Shown here: positions 1 to 7,704 of the stretch, in pieces
How the letters are laid out: every line of letters starts with the position of its first letter
Numbering within the stretch: the stretch's first letter is position 1
Assembly: GCA_946549155.1 (NCBI GenBank)
Contig: CAMNQN010000005.1
Coordinates: 1-27,264, forward strand
Source of the DNA: an uncultured Lachnospiraceae bacterium
Lineage (GTDB): Bacteria > Bacillota > Clostridia > Lachnospirales > Lachnospiraceae
Reading direction: 5' to 3'
DNA length: 27,264 nt
The notes under the pieces: model-generated
The model's database searches: none
Seen by the model: the letters and a program-made list of their open reading frames with translations, nothing else
What the model was told of the DNA's origin: nothing
Made by a program: the position numbers and the translations under genes

Positions 1-92
1 ATCTTAGATTTTCTTGGTATCCGGAGTTATTTTCCAGATACTTGTGGCCCTGCACACCCGCCTCTTCCTGCGTCCGGGTAATTAACAAAACA
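1..92 (+). repeat. Left arm of 92-bp terminal inverted repeat
   Basis: Bases 1-92 match the reverse complement of 27173-27264 at 89 of 92 positions. The three differences are all A/G transitions, at 40, 54 and 56. Similarity stops abruptly after position 92. The copy is open in one + frame from base 1 to a TAA at 79-81, and another frame is open on the opposite strand, so it could be the edge of a multi-copy gene. No start codon, RBS or transposase motif can be seen. Because the two copies sit exactly at both ends, the most economical reading is that an assembly broke inside a dispersed repeat. An invertible or mobile segment is less likely, since housekeeping genes lie inside. Confidence 0.9.
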
Positions 93-187
93 AGAATAGA
101 GTTCTTCCGTAAAACGAAGAGGTACGGCTTGCTTAATTGTGCGTCGTGTGATAAGGTAACTGGAGAAGCAGGAGAGGGCATATAAAT

Positions 188-1528
188 ATGAAGAAAAAAG
201 AATTGGAGCATATAATTAAGGCGGTGGAGCCGGGCAGCATCGCCTGGGAGCTGGAGCTGGAGCCGGGAGATGTGCTGCTGTCTGTAAACGGAGAGGCAGT
301 GGAGGACATTTTTGATTATCAGTATCTGACCAATGAGGAATATCTGGAAATCCTGGTGCGCAAGGCGGATGGCGAGGAGTGGGAGCTGGAGATCGAGAAG
401 GAATATGAGGAGGATCTGGGGCTGGTCTTTGAAAACGGCCTGATGGACGAGTACCGGTCCTGCCGGAACAAATGTATTTTCTGTTTTATTGACCAGATGC
501 CTCCGGGGATGCGGGATACGCTGTATTTTAAGGATGATGATTCCCGGCTGTCGTTTTTGCAGGGAAATTATGTGACGCTGACCAACATGAGCGATCATGA
601 TATTGACCGGATCATCCGCTATCATCTGGAACCCATTAATATTTCTTTTCAGGCTATGAACCCTTCGCTGCGGTGCAAAATGCTGAATAATCGTTTTGCA
701 GGGGATGCGCTGGCTAAGGTGGAGCGGCTTTTTGAGGCGGGCATTGAGATGAACGGCCAGATTGTGCTCTGCAAGGGCATCAATGACGGCCGGGAGCTGG
801 AATATTCTTTGAAGGCCCTGGAAAAATACGTGCCTCATTTAAAAAGTGTGTCGGTGGTGCCGGTGGGACTGACCCGTTTCCGGGAGGGCTTATATCCGCT
901 GGAGCCCTTTGAACGGGAGGATGCGGAGGCGGTGCTGGAGCAGATTGAGCGGTGGCAGGCGTATTACTGGAACAGGTACGGCACCCATCTGGTGCATGCC
1001 GGGGACGAGTGGTATCTTCTGGCAGGCCGGGAGGTGCCGGCGGAGGAAAGCTATGACGGGTATCTGCAGTTGGAAAACGGTGTGGGTATGGTGCGGCTTT
1101 TGCTGGAGGAGGTACATGCCTGTCTGAAGGAGATGGAGGGAGACGGCAGGAAACGGAGGGTTTCCATCGCTACAGGAAAGCTGGCGGCTTCTTATATCCG
1201 ACGCCTGACGGAAGAGATAGGGAAGAGGTTTCCTGGACTGACGGTTTGTGTGTACCAGATCGAAAACCGGTTCTTCGGGGAGCGGATTACGGTGGCAGGG
1301 CTGATTACCGGGGGAGATCTGCTGGAGCAGCTTCGCGGAAAGGAGCTGGGGGAGGCGCTGCTTCTTCCCTGTAATATGCTGCGCAGCGGCGAGCGGGTAT
1401 TTCTGGATGACGTGACAGTGGAGGATGTGGAAAAAGCTTTACAAATCCCGGTTCATATTGTAAAATCAAGCGGTCGCAGTTTTGTGGAGGCGGTGCTTGG
1501 AAGCGAAGAGAAGGCCGGCAGCGTCTGA
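188..1528 (+). CDS. DUF512-family radical SAM protein with N-terminal PDZ domain
   Basis: This 446-residue protein begins with a PDZ-like segment (about residues 10-70, with the pattern PGSIAWELELEPGD) that in other proteins binds peptide ends. It is followed by a CX3CX2C cluster (C92, C96, C99), which is the spacing of the [4Fe-4S] site in radical SAM enzymes, and by a C-terminal DUF512 region. Length and domain order match the clostridial family that is habitually next to der, as it is here. The reaction of the family is unknown to me; a role in ribosome or tRNA maturation is sometimes supposed from the Der neighbourhood, but the sequence does not show it. The ATG at 188 follows a purine-rich AGGAGAGGG site at about 170-178. 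Arginine codons are mostly CGG/CGC, unlike the acs genes downstream. Confidence 0.85.
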   Translation: MKKKELEHIIKAVEPGSIAWELELEPGDVLLSVNGEAVEDIFDYQYLTNEEYLEILVRKADGEEWELEIEKEYEEDLGLVFENGLMDEYRSCRNKCIFCFIDQMPPGMRDTLYFKDDDSRLSFLQGNYVTLTNMSDHDIDRIIRYHLEPINISFQAMNPSLRCKMLNNRFAGDALAKVERLFEAGIEMNGQIVLCKGINDGRELEYSLKALEKYVPHLKSVSVVPVGLTRFREGLYPLEPFEREDAEAVLEQIERWQAYYWNRYGTHLVHAGDEWYLLAGREVPAEESYDGYLQLENGVGMVRLLLEEVHACLKEMEGDGRKRRVSIATGKLAASYIRRLTEEIGKRFPGLTVCVYQIENRFFGERITVAGLITGGDLLEQLRGKELGEALLLPCNMLRSGERVFLDDVTVEDVEKALQIPVHIVKSSGRSFVEAVLGSEEKAGSV

Positions 1529-1564
1529 GCTTTGCGGAATGCGGCAGAGAAGAGGAGGTACTAC

Positions 1565-2059
1565 ATGAGCAAACCGATCATAGCCATTGTGGGCAGGCCT
1601 AATGTGGGAAAATCCACCCTGTTTAACGCACTGGCGGGAGAAAATATATCGATTATCAAGGACACCCCCGGGGTGACCAGAGACCGCATCTATGCGGATG
1701 TGGAGTGGCTGAATGTGAATTTCACGTTGATTGATACCGGCGGCATTGAGCCGGAGAGTAACGATGTGATATTGTCACAGATGAGGGAGCAGGCGCAGAT
1801 CGCCATTGACACGGCGGATGTGATTATTTTTATGACGGATTTAAAGCAGGGCCTGGTGGATGCGGATTCCAAGGTGGCGGACATGCTGCGCCGATCCCAT
1901 AAGCCCATCGTTCTGGCAGTGAACAAGGTGGACAGCTTCCAGCGGGATATGGCGGAGGTGTATGAGTTTTATAATTTAGGCATCGGTGATCCGGTTCCCC
2001 TGTCCGCAGCCAACCGTACCGGTATCGGCGATTTGCTGGACGAGGTGCTGCGCATCTGA
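1565..2059 (+). CDS. der: Der (EngA) GTPase, N-terminal part, frameshifted
   Basis: This part encodes the first of the two GTPase domains of Der, an essential factor for maturation of the 50S ribosomal subunit. The start is the ATG at 1565 (MSKPIIAIVG...), preceded by AGAGGAGG. The G1 motif GRPNVGKS (about residues 10-17), G3 DTGG and G4 NKVD are all present. The frame meets a TGA at 2057-2059, just after DEVLR. The second half of the protein continues immediately in another frame from about 2053. Restoring one base around 2052-2054 (CGCAT read as CGCCAT) joins both parts into a 441-residue protein, the normal length for Der. Since Der is essential, an assembly or sequencing error is more likely than a real pseudogene. 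Confidence 0.85.
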   Translation: MSKPIIAIVGRPNVGKSTLFNALAGENISIIKDTPGVTRDRIYADVEWLNVNFTLIDTGGIEPESNDVILSQMREQAQIAIDTADVIIFMTDLKQGLVDADSKVADMLRRSHKPIVLAVNKVDSFQRDMAEVYEFYNLGIGDPVPLSAANRTGIGDLLDEVLRI

Positions 2060-2889
2060 ATCCGGAAGAGATAGAGGACAAGGAGGATGAGCGTCCCAGG
2101 GTGGCCATTGTGGGCAAGCCCAACGTGGGAAAATCCTCCCTGATCAATAAACTGCTGGGCGAGCAGCGTCTGATCGTTTCTGACATTGCAGGTACCACCC
2201 GGGATGCGGTGGATGCGGCTCTGGAATGGAATGGGAAGGAGTATGTATTCATTGACACGGCGGGACTGCGCCGGAAGAATAAGATCAAGGAAGATCTGGA
2301 ACGCTACAGCATTATCCGTACCGTCACCGCTGTGGAGCGGGCTGATGTGGTGGTGATTCTTATCGATGCCACCGAGGGTGTGACGGAGCAGGATGCCAAG
2401 ATCGCGGGTATTGCCCATGACAGGGGCAAGGGGCTTATTGTGGCGGTGAATAAATGGGACGCTGTCGAGAAGGATGACAAGACCATCTATAAATTTACCA
2501 ATAAGGTGCGCGAGGTGCTTTCCTTTATGCCCTATGCGGAGATTCTGTTTATTTCTGCGGAGACGGGCCAACGCCTGCCGAAGCTGTTTGAGTGTATTGA
2601 TATGGTCCTGGCGAACCAGTCTATGCGGGTGGGCACCGGCGTGCTCAACGAGATCATGTCCGAGGCTGTGGCGCTGCAGCAGCCCCCCTCCGATAAAGGA
2701 AAACGGCTGAAGCTGTATTATATCACCCAGGTGGCTGTGAAGCCGCCCACCTTTGTGATTTTTGTCAACGATAAGGAACTGATGCACTTTTCATATACCC
2801 GGTACATTGAGAATAAAATCAGGGATACGTTTGGCTTTAAGGGCACCTCTCTGAAATTCATTATCCGGGAGAGAAAGGACAAGGAGTAG
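2053..2889 (+). CDS. der: Der (EngA) GTPase, C-terminal part, frameshifted
   Basis: This is the continuation of Der after the single-base deletion. Read in frame from 2053 it gives HLNPEEIEDKEDERPR, the acidic linker between the two G domains. The second GTPase domain follows, with GKPNVGKS (around 2110-2135), DTAG and NKWD, then the KH-like C-terminal domain that binds rRNA. A GTG at 2101 could serve as a formal start, but it would cut the beta strand leading into the P-loop and has no clear RBS, so I do not regard it as a separate gene. The TAG stop at 2887-2889 overlaps the ribosome binding site of plsY. Confidence 0.85.
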   Translation, partial: HLNPEEIEDKEDERPRVAIVGKPNVGKSSLINKLLGEQRLIVSDIAGTTRDAVDAALEWNGKEYVFIDTAGLRRKNKIKEDLERYSIIRTVTAVERADVVVILIDATEGVTEQDAKIAGIAHDRGKGLIVAVNKWDAVEKDDKTIYKFTNKVREVLSFMPYAEILFISAETGQRLPKLFECIDMVLANQSMRVGTGVLNEIMSEAVALQQPPSDKGKRLKLYYITQVAVKPPTFVIFVNDKELMHFSYTRYIENKIRDTFGFKGTSLKFIIRERKDKE

Positions 2890-2893
2890 AAGC

Positions 2894-3544
2894 ATGGTTA
2901 GAATTTTCTGCTTAATCATCGGCTATGTGTTTGGCCTGTTTCAGACCAGCTATATTATTGGAAAGAAGAACGGAATTGATATCCGGGAGCACGGAAGCGG
3001 AAATGCAGGAACCACCAATATGATGCGGACCCTGGGACGGAAAGCGGGGCTGCTTACTTTTGCAGGCGACTGTCTGAAATGTATTTTTGGGGTGCTGCTG
3101 GTGCAGATCCTGTTCGGGAAAAGCCATGGGGATATCCTGCCTCTGCTGAAATTTTATGCGGCAGCAGGCGTGATCCTGGGGCATAATTTCCCCTTCTACC
3201 TTAAGTTTCGGGGGGGAAAGGGTATCGCAGCCACCGCCGGGCTGGTGCTGACCTTCAATCCCATCATGACGGTGCTTGGCGTTATCACGTTTTTTGGAAC
3301 CTTTTTTCTGACCCATTATGTGTCTCTTGGGTCTTTGCTGGTGTATGTGGGTATTTTGATCGAACTGCCGCTCCTTGGACAGAACGGCTATTTTGCCATG
3401 AGCCAGCCCCACTTAAATGAGATGTATGGGGTGGCCCTGTTTCTGGCCGTGCTGGCCTTCTGGAAGCACCGGGAGAATATCAGGCGGCTGCTGTCCGGGA
3501 CAGAGCGCAAGACGTATTTGAGTAAGAAAAATCCGGAAATATAA
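2894..3544 (+). CDS. plsY: Acyl-phosphate:glycerol-3-phosphate acyltransferase PlsY
   Basis: This integral membrane enzyme acylates the sn-1 position of glycerol-3-phosphate with acyl-phosphate, the first step of phospholipid synthesis in most Gram-positive bacteria. The 216-residue protein has several hydrophobic helices and the three family motifs: GSGNAGTTNMMRTLG near residue 36, GHNFPFYLKFRGGKGIA near residue 96, and a later loop ahead of the C-terminal helix. The AAGGAG at 2881-2886 overlaps the end of der, with 7 bases to the ATG. The adjacent gpsA makes the glycerol-3-phosphate substrate, so the pairing is functional. The C-terminus is charged (WKHRENIRRLL...), as is common in the family. 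Confidence 0.93.
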   Translation: MVRIFCLIIGYVFGLFQTSYIIGKKNGIDIREHGSGNAGTTNMMRTLGRKAGLLTFAGDCLKCIFGVLLVQILFGKSHGDILPLLKFYAAAGVILGHNFPFYLKFRGGKGIAATAGLVLTFNPIMTVLGVITFFGTFFLTHYVSLGSLLVYVGILIELPLLGQNGYFAMSQPHLNEMYGVALFLAVLAFWKHRENIRRLLSGTERKTYLSKKNPEI

Positions 3545-3606
3545 GGCTGCATTTCTGTTTTTGCGGAGGTGCATCTGTGACAGAAAGAAAGGCAGGAGGG
3601 TGAGTG

Positions 3607-4614
3607 ATGGCGTCGATAGGTATTCTGGGAGCAGGAAGCTGGGGAACGGCCCTGGCGATTTTGCTTTGCAATAATGGGCATCAGGTAAGTCTCTGGTCCC
3701 ATCGGGAGGAGGAGGCGAAACGCCTGGATCAGACCAGGGAACACACATCGAAGCTTCCGGGAGTGAAGATTCCGGAACAGGTCCGGATTACCGCAGACCG
3801 GAGGGATGCGCTGCAGAACAAGGATGTGCTGGTGCTGGCGGTGCCTTCCGCCCAGATAAGGAGAACCTGCAGGGAGATTGGGCCGGATATCCGCTTCGGG
3901 CAGATTATTGTGGATGTGGCAAAGGGCGTGGAGGAGGAGACTCTGACCACCATGACAGGCATTATTGAGCAGGAAATTCCCGGGGCGGACCCGGTGGTGC
4001 TCTCCGGGCCCAGTCACGCGGAGGAGGTGGGGCGGGGACTTCCCACCACCTGCGTTATCGGTGCCAGAAGCGAGAAAACGGCAAAATATTTGCAGGCCAT
4101 TTTTATGAGCCCCGTATTCCGGGCTTATATCAGCCCGGATATGCTGGGGATTGAGATTGGCGGTGCGCTGAAAAATGTGATTGCGCTGGCTGCCGGCATG
4201 GCTGACGGCCTGGGCTACGGGGATAATACCAAGGCCGCCCTGATTACCCGGGGGATTGCGGAGATCAGCCGTCTGGGCGTAAAGATGGGCGGTTATATGG
4301 AAACCTTCGGGGGTCTGACCGGCATCGGGGATCTGATTGTCACCTGTGCCAGCGTCCACAGCCGCAACCGGAGGGCCGGGGTGCTCATCGGCCAGGGCTA
4401 TACGCCGGAGGCGGCTATGAAGGAAGTAAAGATGGTGGTGGAGGGAGTGTATTCCGCCAGGGCTGCCCTGGGATTGGCAAAGAAGTACGGGGTGGAGCTG
4501 CCCATCATTGAGCAGGTGAATAAAATTTTATTTGAGGGAAAAAGCCCGGCGGAGGCGGTGAATACGCTGATGCTCCGGGATCAGAAAATTGAAAATCCGC
4601 TGATGCCCTGGTAG
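3607..4614 (+). CDS. gpsA: Glycerol-3-phosphate dehydrogenase [NAD(P)+] GpsA
   Basis: This cytosolic enzyme reduces dihydroxyacetone phosphate to sn-glycerol-3-phosphate for lipid synthesis. The protein is 335 residues, normal for the family. It has the N-terminal dinucleotide-binding loop GAGSWGTALA, the SGPSHAEEV substrate loop, and the GGALKNVIALAAGMADGLGYGDN region carrying the catalytic lysine. I choose the ATG at 3607, 6 bases after AGGAGGG (3594-3600), over the GTG at 3604, which sits only 3 bases away. Its stop codon lies in the loop of the terminator hairpin that ends this housekeeping block. In many Clostridia spoIVA follows; here it does not. Confidence 0.94.
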   Translation: MASIGILGAGSWGTALAILLCNNGHQVSLWSHREEEAKRLDQTREHTSKLPGVKIPEQVRITADRRDALQNKDVLVLAVPSAQIRRTCREIGPDIRFGQIIVDVAKGVEEETLTTMTGIIEQEIPGADPVVLSGPSHAEEVGRGLPTTCVIGARSEKTAKYLQAIFMSPVFRAYISPDMLGIEIGGALKNVIALAAGMADGLGYGDNTKAALITRGIAEISRLGVKMGGYMETFGGLTGIGDLIVTCASVHSRNRRAGVLIGQGYTPEAAMKEVKMVVEGVYSARAALGLAKKYGVELPIIEQVNKILFEGKSPAEAVNTLMLRDQKIENPLMPW

Positions 4615-4637
4615 AAAGGGCATCGGCGGATTTTTTG
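4592..4637 (+). terminator. Intrinsic terminator after gpsA
   Basis: A 14-bp stem (4595-4608 with 4618-4631, one G-U pair) with a 9-base loop is followed by TTTTTT and a further T-rich run. The TAG stop of gpsA is inside the loop. It closes the der-plsY-gpsA block and separates it from the transporter operon. Confidence 0.93.
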
Positions 4638-4655
4638 TATTTTTTTATTGCCAAT

Positions 4656-4699
4656 CATCGAAAAAATCGATGCTTTGTATTATCTATATCGATGCTTTG
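4656..4699 (+). promoter_or_regulatory. Direct and inverted repeats upstream of transporter promoter
   Basis: The 12-bp word ATCGATGCTTTG occurs at 4666-4677 and again at 4688-4699, a 22-bp period, which is about two helical turns. The second copy ends three bases before the -35 element. The first copy also takes part in an inverted repeat, CATCGA (4656-4661) with TCGATG (4667-4672). Such an arrangement is what two repressor or activator dimers on one face of the DNA would use. No cognate regulator can be named. Confidence 0.55.
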
Positions 4700-4702
4700 A
4701 TC

Positions 4703-4731
4703 TTGACATTTGCAACGGGAGAAATTATAAT
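4703..4731 (+). promoter_or_regulatory. Consensus sigma-A promoter of the ABC transporter operon
   Basis: A perfect TTGACA (4703-4708) and a perfect TATAAT (4726-4731) are separated by 17 bases. The predicted start near 4738 leaves a short leader of about 40 bases to the AAAGGAGG at 4762-4769. No T-box or riboswitch fits in that leader. Confidence 0.9.
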
Positions 4732-4778
4732 CAGAGCTATGTAATGCGTATTTAACACTTTAAAGGAGGAAAGTAATT

Positions 4779-5759
4779 ATGAATAAAATTTATCTCGCAA
4801 AAGTGACATCCGCTGCCGCAGTTTCCGCCCTGGTATTATCCGTCGCAGGTATGACGGCATCAGCGGAAGAGGCGACCTACCAGGTGGGGATCTGTCAGTT
4901 AGTACAGCACGTTGCGCTGGATGCGGCCACACAGGGCTTTCAGGATGCTCTGACGGAAAAACTGGGTGACGCGGTGAGCTTTGATCTTCAGAACGCTGCC
5001 GGGGATCCCGCTACCTGTGCGACGATTGTAAACCAGTTTGTGGCCAGCGACGTGGATCTGATCATGGCCAATGCCACAGCCTCCCTGCAGGCGGCTCAGG
5101 CGGCTACCAATGAGATTCCAATTCTGGGAACCTCCGTTACGGACTATGCCACCGCTTTGGATATGGATGACTGGACTGGCGTGACCGGAACGAATATTTC
5201 CGGCACTTCCGATCTGGCTCCCCTGGATCAGCAGGCAGCCATGCTGCAGGAACTGTTCCCGGATGCGGAAAACATCGGTATCCTCTACTGCTCCTCCGAG
5301 GCCAATTCTGAGTACCAGGCCAGCGTGATCACCGGATATTTGAACGAGCTGGGCTATGAAAACATTACGGAGTACACCTTCTCCGACAGCAACGACGTGG
5401 CCTCCGTAACCCAGAGCGCCTGTGATGAAAGCGATGTGATCTATATTCCCACGGATAACACCGCGGCCTCCTGCACGGAGATCGTGAAGAACGTGGTGGT
5501 TCCCGCCGGTGTTCCGGTAATCGCGGGGGAGGAGGGCATGTGCTCCGGCTGCGGCGTAGTGACTCTGTCCATCAGCTATTATGATCTGGGATATGCCACC
5601 GGTGAGATGGCAGCACAGATCCTGACCGAGGGTGCGGAGATTTCTGAGATGGAAGTACAGTTTGCACCGGCTGTAACCAAGAAATACAATGCGTCCATCT
5701 GTGAAGAGCTGGGCATTGAGGCTCCGGAAGGATATGAGGCGATCGAAGCCGCAGAATAA
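4779..5759 (+). CDS. ABC transporter substrate-binding protein, TrpX family
   Basis: This is the extracytoplasmic solute receptor of a three-gene importer. The 326-residue protein starts with a signal peptide (about residues 1-29, ending ...GMTASA-EE) and then has the two-lobed periplasmic-binding fold of the ABC_sub_bind family (COG2984). Family members such as streptococcal TrpX take up tryptophan or tyrosine, but substrates vary, so I do not assign one. There is no lipobox cysteine at the end of the signal peptide, which is odd for a monoderm cell, where such receptors are usually lipid-anchored. The ATG has AAAGGAGG nine bases upstream. It lies first in the operon, 18 bases before the permease gene. 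Confidence 0.85.
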   Translation: MNKIYLAKVTSAAAVSALVLSVAGMTASAEEATYQVGICQLVQHVALDAATQGFQDALTEKLGDAVSFDLQNAAGDPATCATIVNQFVASDVDLIMANATASLQAAQAATNEIPILGTSVTDYATALDMDDWTGVTGTNISGTSDLAPLDQQAAMLQELFPDAENIGILYCSSEANSEYQASVITGYLNELGYENITEYTFSDSNDVASVTQSACDESDVIYIPTDNTAASCTEIVKNVVVPAGVPVIAGEEGMCSGCGVVTLSISYYDLGYATGEMAAQILTEGAEISEMEVQFAPAVTKKYNASICEELGIEAPEGYEAIEAAE

Positions 5760-5777
5760 ACAGAAGAGGATAGGGAA

Positions 5778-6713
5778 ATGAATTTGCTTGCGTTAGATCC
5801 CATGAGACTGTTTTCCGCGCTGCCGGGAAACATTGCTCAGGGAATTATCTGGGGCATTATGGCGATAGGCGTTTATATGACCTTTCGCCTGCTCCGTTTT
5901 TCGGACCTGTCGGTGGACGGGTCCTTTGCTACAGGCGGCGCGGTGGCGGTGATGCTGATTGTTTCCGGAGTTCCCGCGCCGCTGGCTATGCTGGCGGCTT
6001 TTGGCGCCGGATTGCTGGCAGGACTGGTCACCGGAATCCTGCACACGGTTTTCGGCATACCGGATATCCTGGCGGGTATTCTGACCCAGATTGCGCTGTA
6101 CTCCATTAACCTGCGGATTATGGGAGGAAAAGCCAACCAGCCGGTGAGCGTGGATAAGTATTCACTGGCGGTGTCTCTGCGGAACATTCCCAAAGCATTG
6201 GCAGTGGGCGCTGTTCTGGCCGTTGTGCTGATTGTGGTGCTGTATTGGTTCTTCGGTACGGAAAAGGGCAGCTCCATCCGGGCCACCGGATGCAATCCGG
6301 CCATGTCCATGGCTCAGGGAATCAATATCAATTCCACGAAGGTGCTGACGCTGGCGCTGTCCAATGGTCTGGTGGGCTTCGCGGGAGCTCTGCTGGCCCA
6401 GTATCAGGGTTTTGCAGACGTGAATATGGGGCGCGGCGCCATTGTGATCGGCCTGGCCGCGGTGATCATCGGCGAGGTGATCGGCGAGGCGCTGGCGGGA
6501 AAACATCTGAATTTCTTCGGACGCCTTCTGTTTGTGGTGGTGGGCGGTATTATCTACTACATTGTTGTAGGAGTGGTTTTGTGGATGAAGATGCCCTCCA
6601 ATGATCTGAAGCTGTTTACGGCTATTATTGTGGCGGTGTTCCTGGCTGTTCCCTATCTGAGGGCGAAATCGCAGAATTCCTATGCGAAGGCCGCAAAGAA
6701 GGGAGTGAAATAG
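5778..6713 (+). CDS. ABC transporter permease, TrpY family
   Basis: This is the membrane channel subunit of the importer, 311 residues and strongly hydrophobic, with roughly eight to nine transmembrane segments. It begins close to a helix containing GIIWGIMAIGVYMTFRLL and contains the RATGCNPAMSMAQGIN segment that in branched-chain-type permeases forms the cytoplasmic coupling loop to the ATPase. It resembles the COG4120 permeases paired with TrpX-type receptors. The C-terminus is basic (KSQNSYAKAAKKG). Its stop codon is one base from the ATG of the ATPase gene, indicating translational coupling. Confidence 0.85.
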   Translation: MNLLALDPMRLFSALPGNIAQGIIWGIMAIGVYMTFRLLRFSDLSVDGSFATGGAVAVMLIVSGVPAPLAMLAAFGAGLLAGLVTGILHTVFGIPDILAGILTQIALYSINLRIMGGKANQPVSVDKYSLAVSLRNIPKALAVGAVLAVVLIVVLYWFFGTEKGSSIRATGCNPAMSMAQGININSTKVLTLALSNGLVGFAGALLAQYQGFADVNMGRGAIVIGLAAVIIGEVIGEALAGKHLNFFGRLLFVVVGGIIYYIVVGVVLWMKMPSNDLKLFTAIIVAVFLAVPYLRAKSQNSYAKAAKKGVK

Positions 6714-6714
6714 G

Positions 6715-7509
6715 ATGCTGGAATTACATAATATTCATAAAACCTTCAATAAGGGCACCATCAACGAAAAACCGGCGCTCTGCGGCGTGAATCTGCATCT
6801 GAATCCCGGCGATTTTGTGACGATTATCGGAGGAAACGGCGCCGGAAAATCCACCACGCTGAATGCGATTGCCGGCGTATGGCCGGTGGATGAGGGTTCT
6901 ATTGTAATCGATGGGGAAACGATCACCGGATATCCGGAATACAAGCGGGCAAGGCTTTTGGGGCGGGTGTTCCAGGATCCCATGACCGGTACCGCCGCCA
7001 CCATGGAGATCGGTGAAAATCTGGCGCTGGCAGCCCGCCGCGGGCAGAAGCGCGGGCTGCGCTGGGGAATCACGAAAAAAGAACGGGAACGGTATTATGA
7101 GATGCTGAAGGTGCTGGATCTGGGGCTGGAGGATCGGATGACCTCAAAGGTGGGACTGCTTTCCGGCGGGCAGCGTCAGGCGCTGACTCTGCTTATGGCC
7201 TCCCTGCAAAAGCCGAAGCTTCTTCTGCTGGATGAGCATACGGCGGCGCTGGATCCCAAGACAGCGGCCAAGGTGCTGGATCTGACCAACAATATCGTCA
7301 CAGAGAATAATCTGACCACCATGATGGTGACCCATAACATGAAGGATGCGATCCGTATGGGAAACCGTCTGATTATGATGCATGAGGGCCGGATCATCTA
7401 TGATGTGGCAGGAGAGGAGAAAAAGAAACTCCATGTTTCAGACCTGCTGGAAAAGTTTGAGCAGGCCAGCGGCGGGGAGTTCGCCAATGACAGGATGATG
7501 CTGTCTTAA
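6715..7509 (+). CDS. ABC transporter ATP-binding protein, TrpZ family
   Basis: This is the ATPase of the importer, 264 residues. The Walker A GGNGAGKST lies near residue 40, the signature is LSGGQRQ, Walker B is LLLLDEHTAAL and the switch histidine is in MMVTHN. The glutamate after the Walker B aspartate and the HTAALDPK loop are intact, so it should be active. It belongs to the COG1101-type ATPases that accompany TrpX/TrpY-like subunits. It ends the operon and faces the LysR gene across the long hairpin at 7538-7665. Confidence 0.88.
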   Translation: MLELHNIHKTFNKGTINEKPALCGVNLHLNPGDFVTIIGGNGAGKSTTLNAIAGVWPVDEGSIVIDGETITGYPEYKRARLLGRVFQDPMTGTAATMEIGENLALAARRGQKRGLRWGITKKERERYYEMLKVLDLGLEDRMTSKVGLLSGGQRQALTLLMASLQKPKLLLLDEHTAALDPKTAAKVLDLTNNIVTENNLTTMMVTHNMKDAIRMGNRLIMMHEGRIIYDVAGEEKKKLHVSDLLEKFEQASGGEFANDRMMLS

Positions 7510-7537
7510 GATTGAGATGGATAGAAACGGGGGGAGG

Positions 7538-7665
7538 GCCTCCTCCCAATATGCAGACAGGGCGTTCCAACGGGATCGTCACAAAATGGCAGGGAAGCGT
7601 TATGGATATCCTGTCATTTTGCGGCGGCCTCGTTGGAACGCCCTGCCTGCATATTGGGAGGAGGC
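7538..7665. repeat. Very long imperfect hairpin between convergent genes
   Basis: The outer arms 7538-7572 and 7631-7665 pair at 34 of 35 positions, the exception being an A-C at 7557/7646. The pairing continues inward through 7573-7594 with 7609-7630, with a few G-U pairs and two A-C mismatches. This gives a stem of about 57 bp around a 14-base loop (7595-7608). It sits between the ABC ATPase gene (+) and the LysR gene (-), both of which end toward it. No long T-run follows on either side, and no target-site duplication is obvious. It may work as a two-way terminator or mRNA end, or be a relic of a miniature inverted-repeat element. Inner mismatches that keep G-U pairing hint that RNA structure matters. 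Confidence 0.88.
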
Positions 7666-7704
7666 TCTTTGGCGGCAGGTTTGACATCATTGACAAAGGG
7701 GGAT

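Noticed and set aside
4732..4778. T-box leader before the TrpX-type transporter
   Set aside because: The leader is about 40 bases, too short for a T-box, and no T-box core sequence is present.
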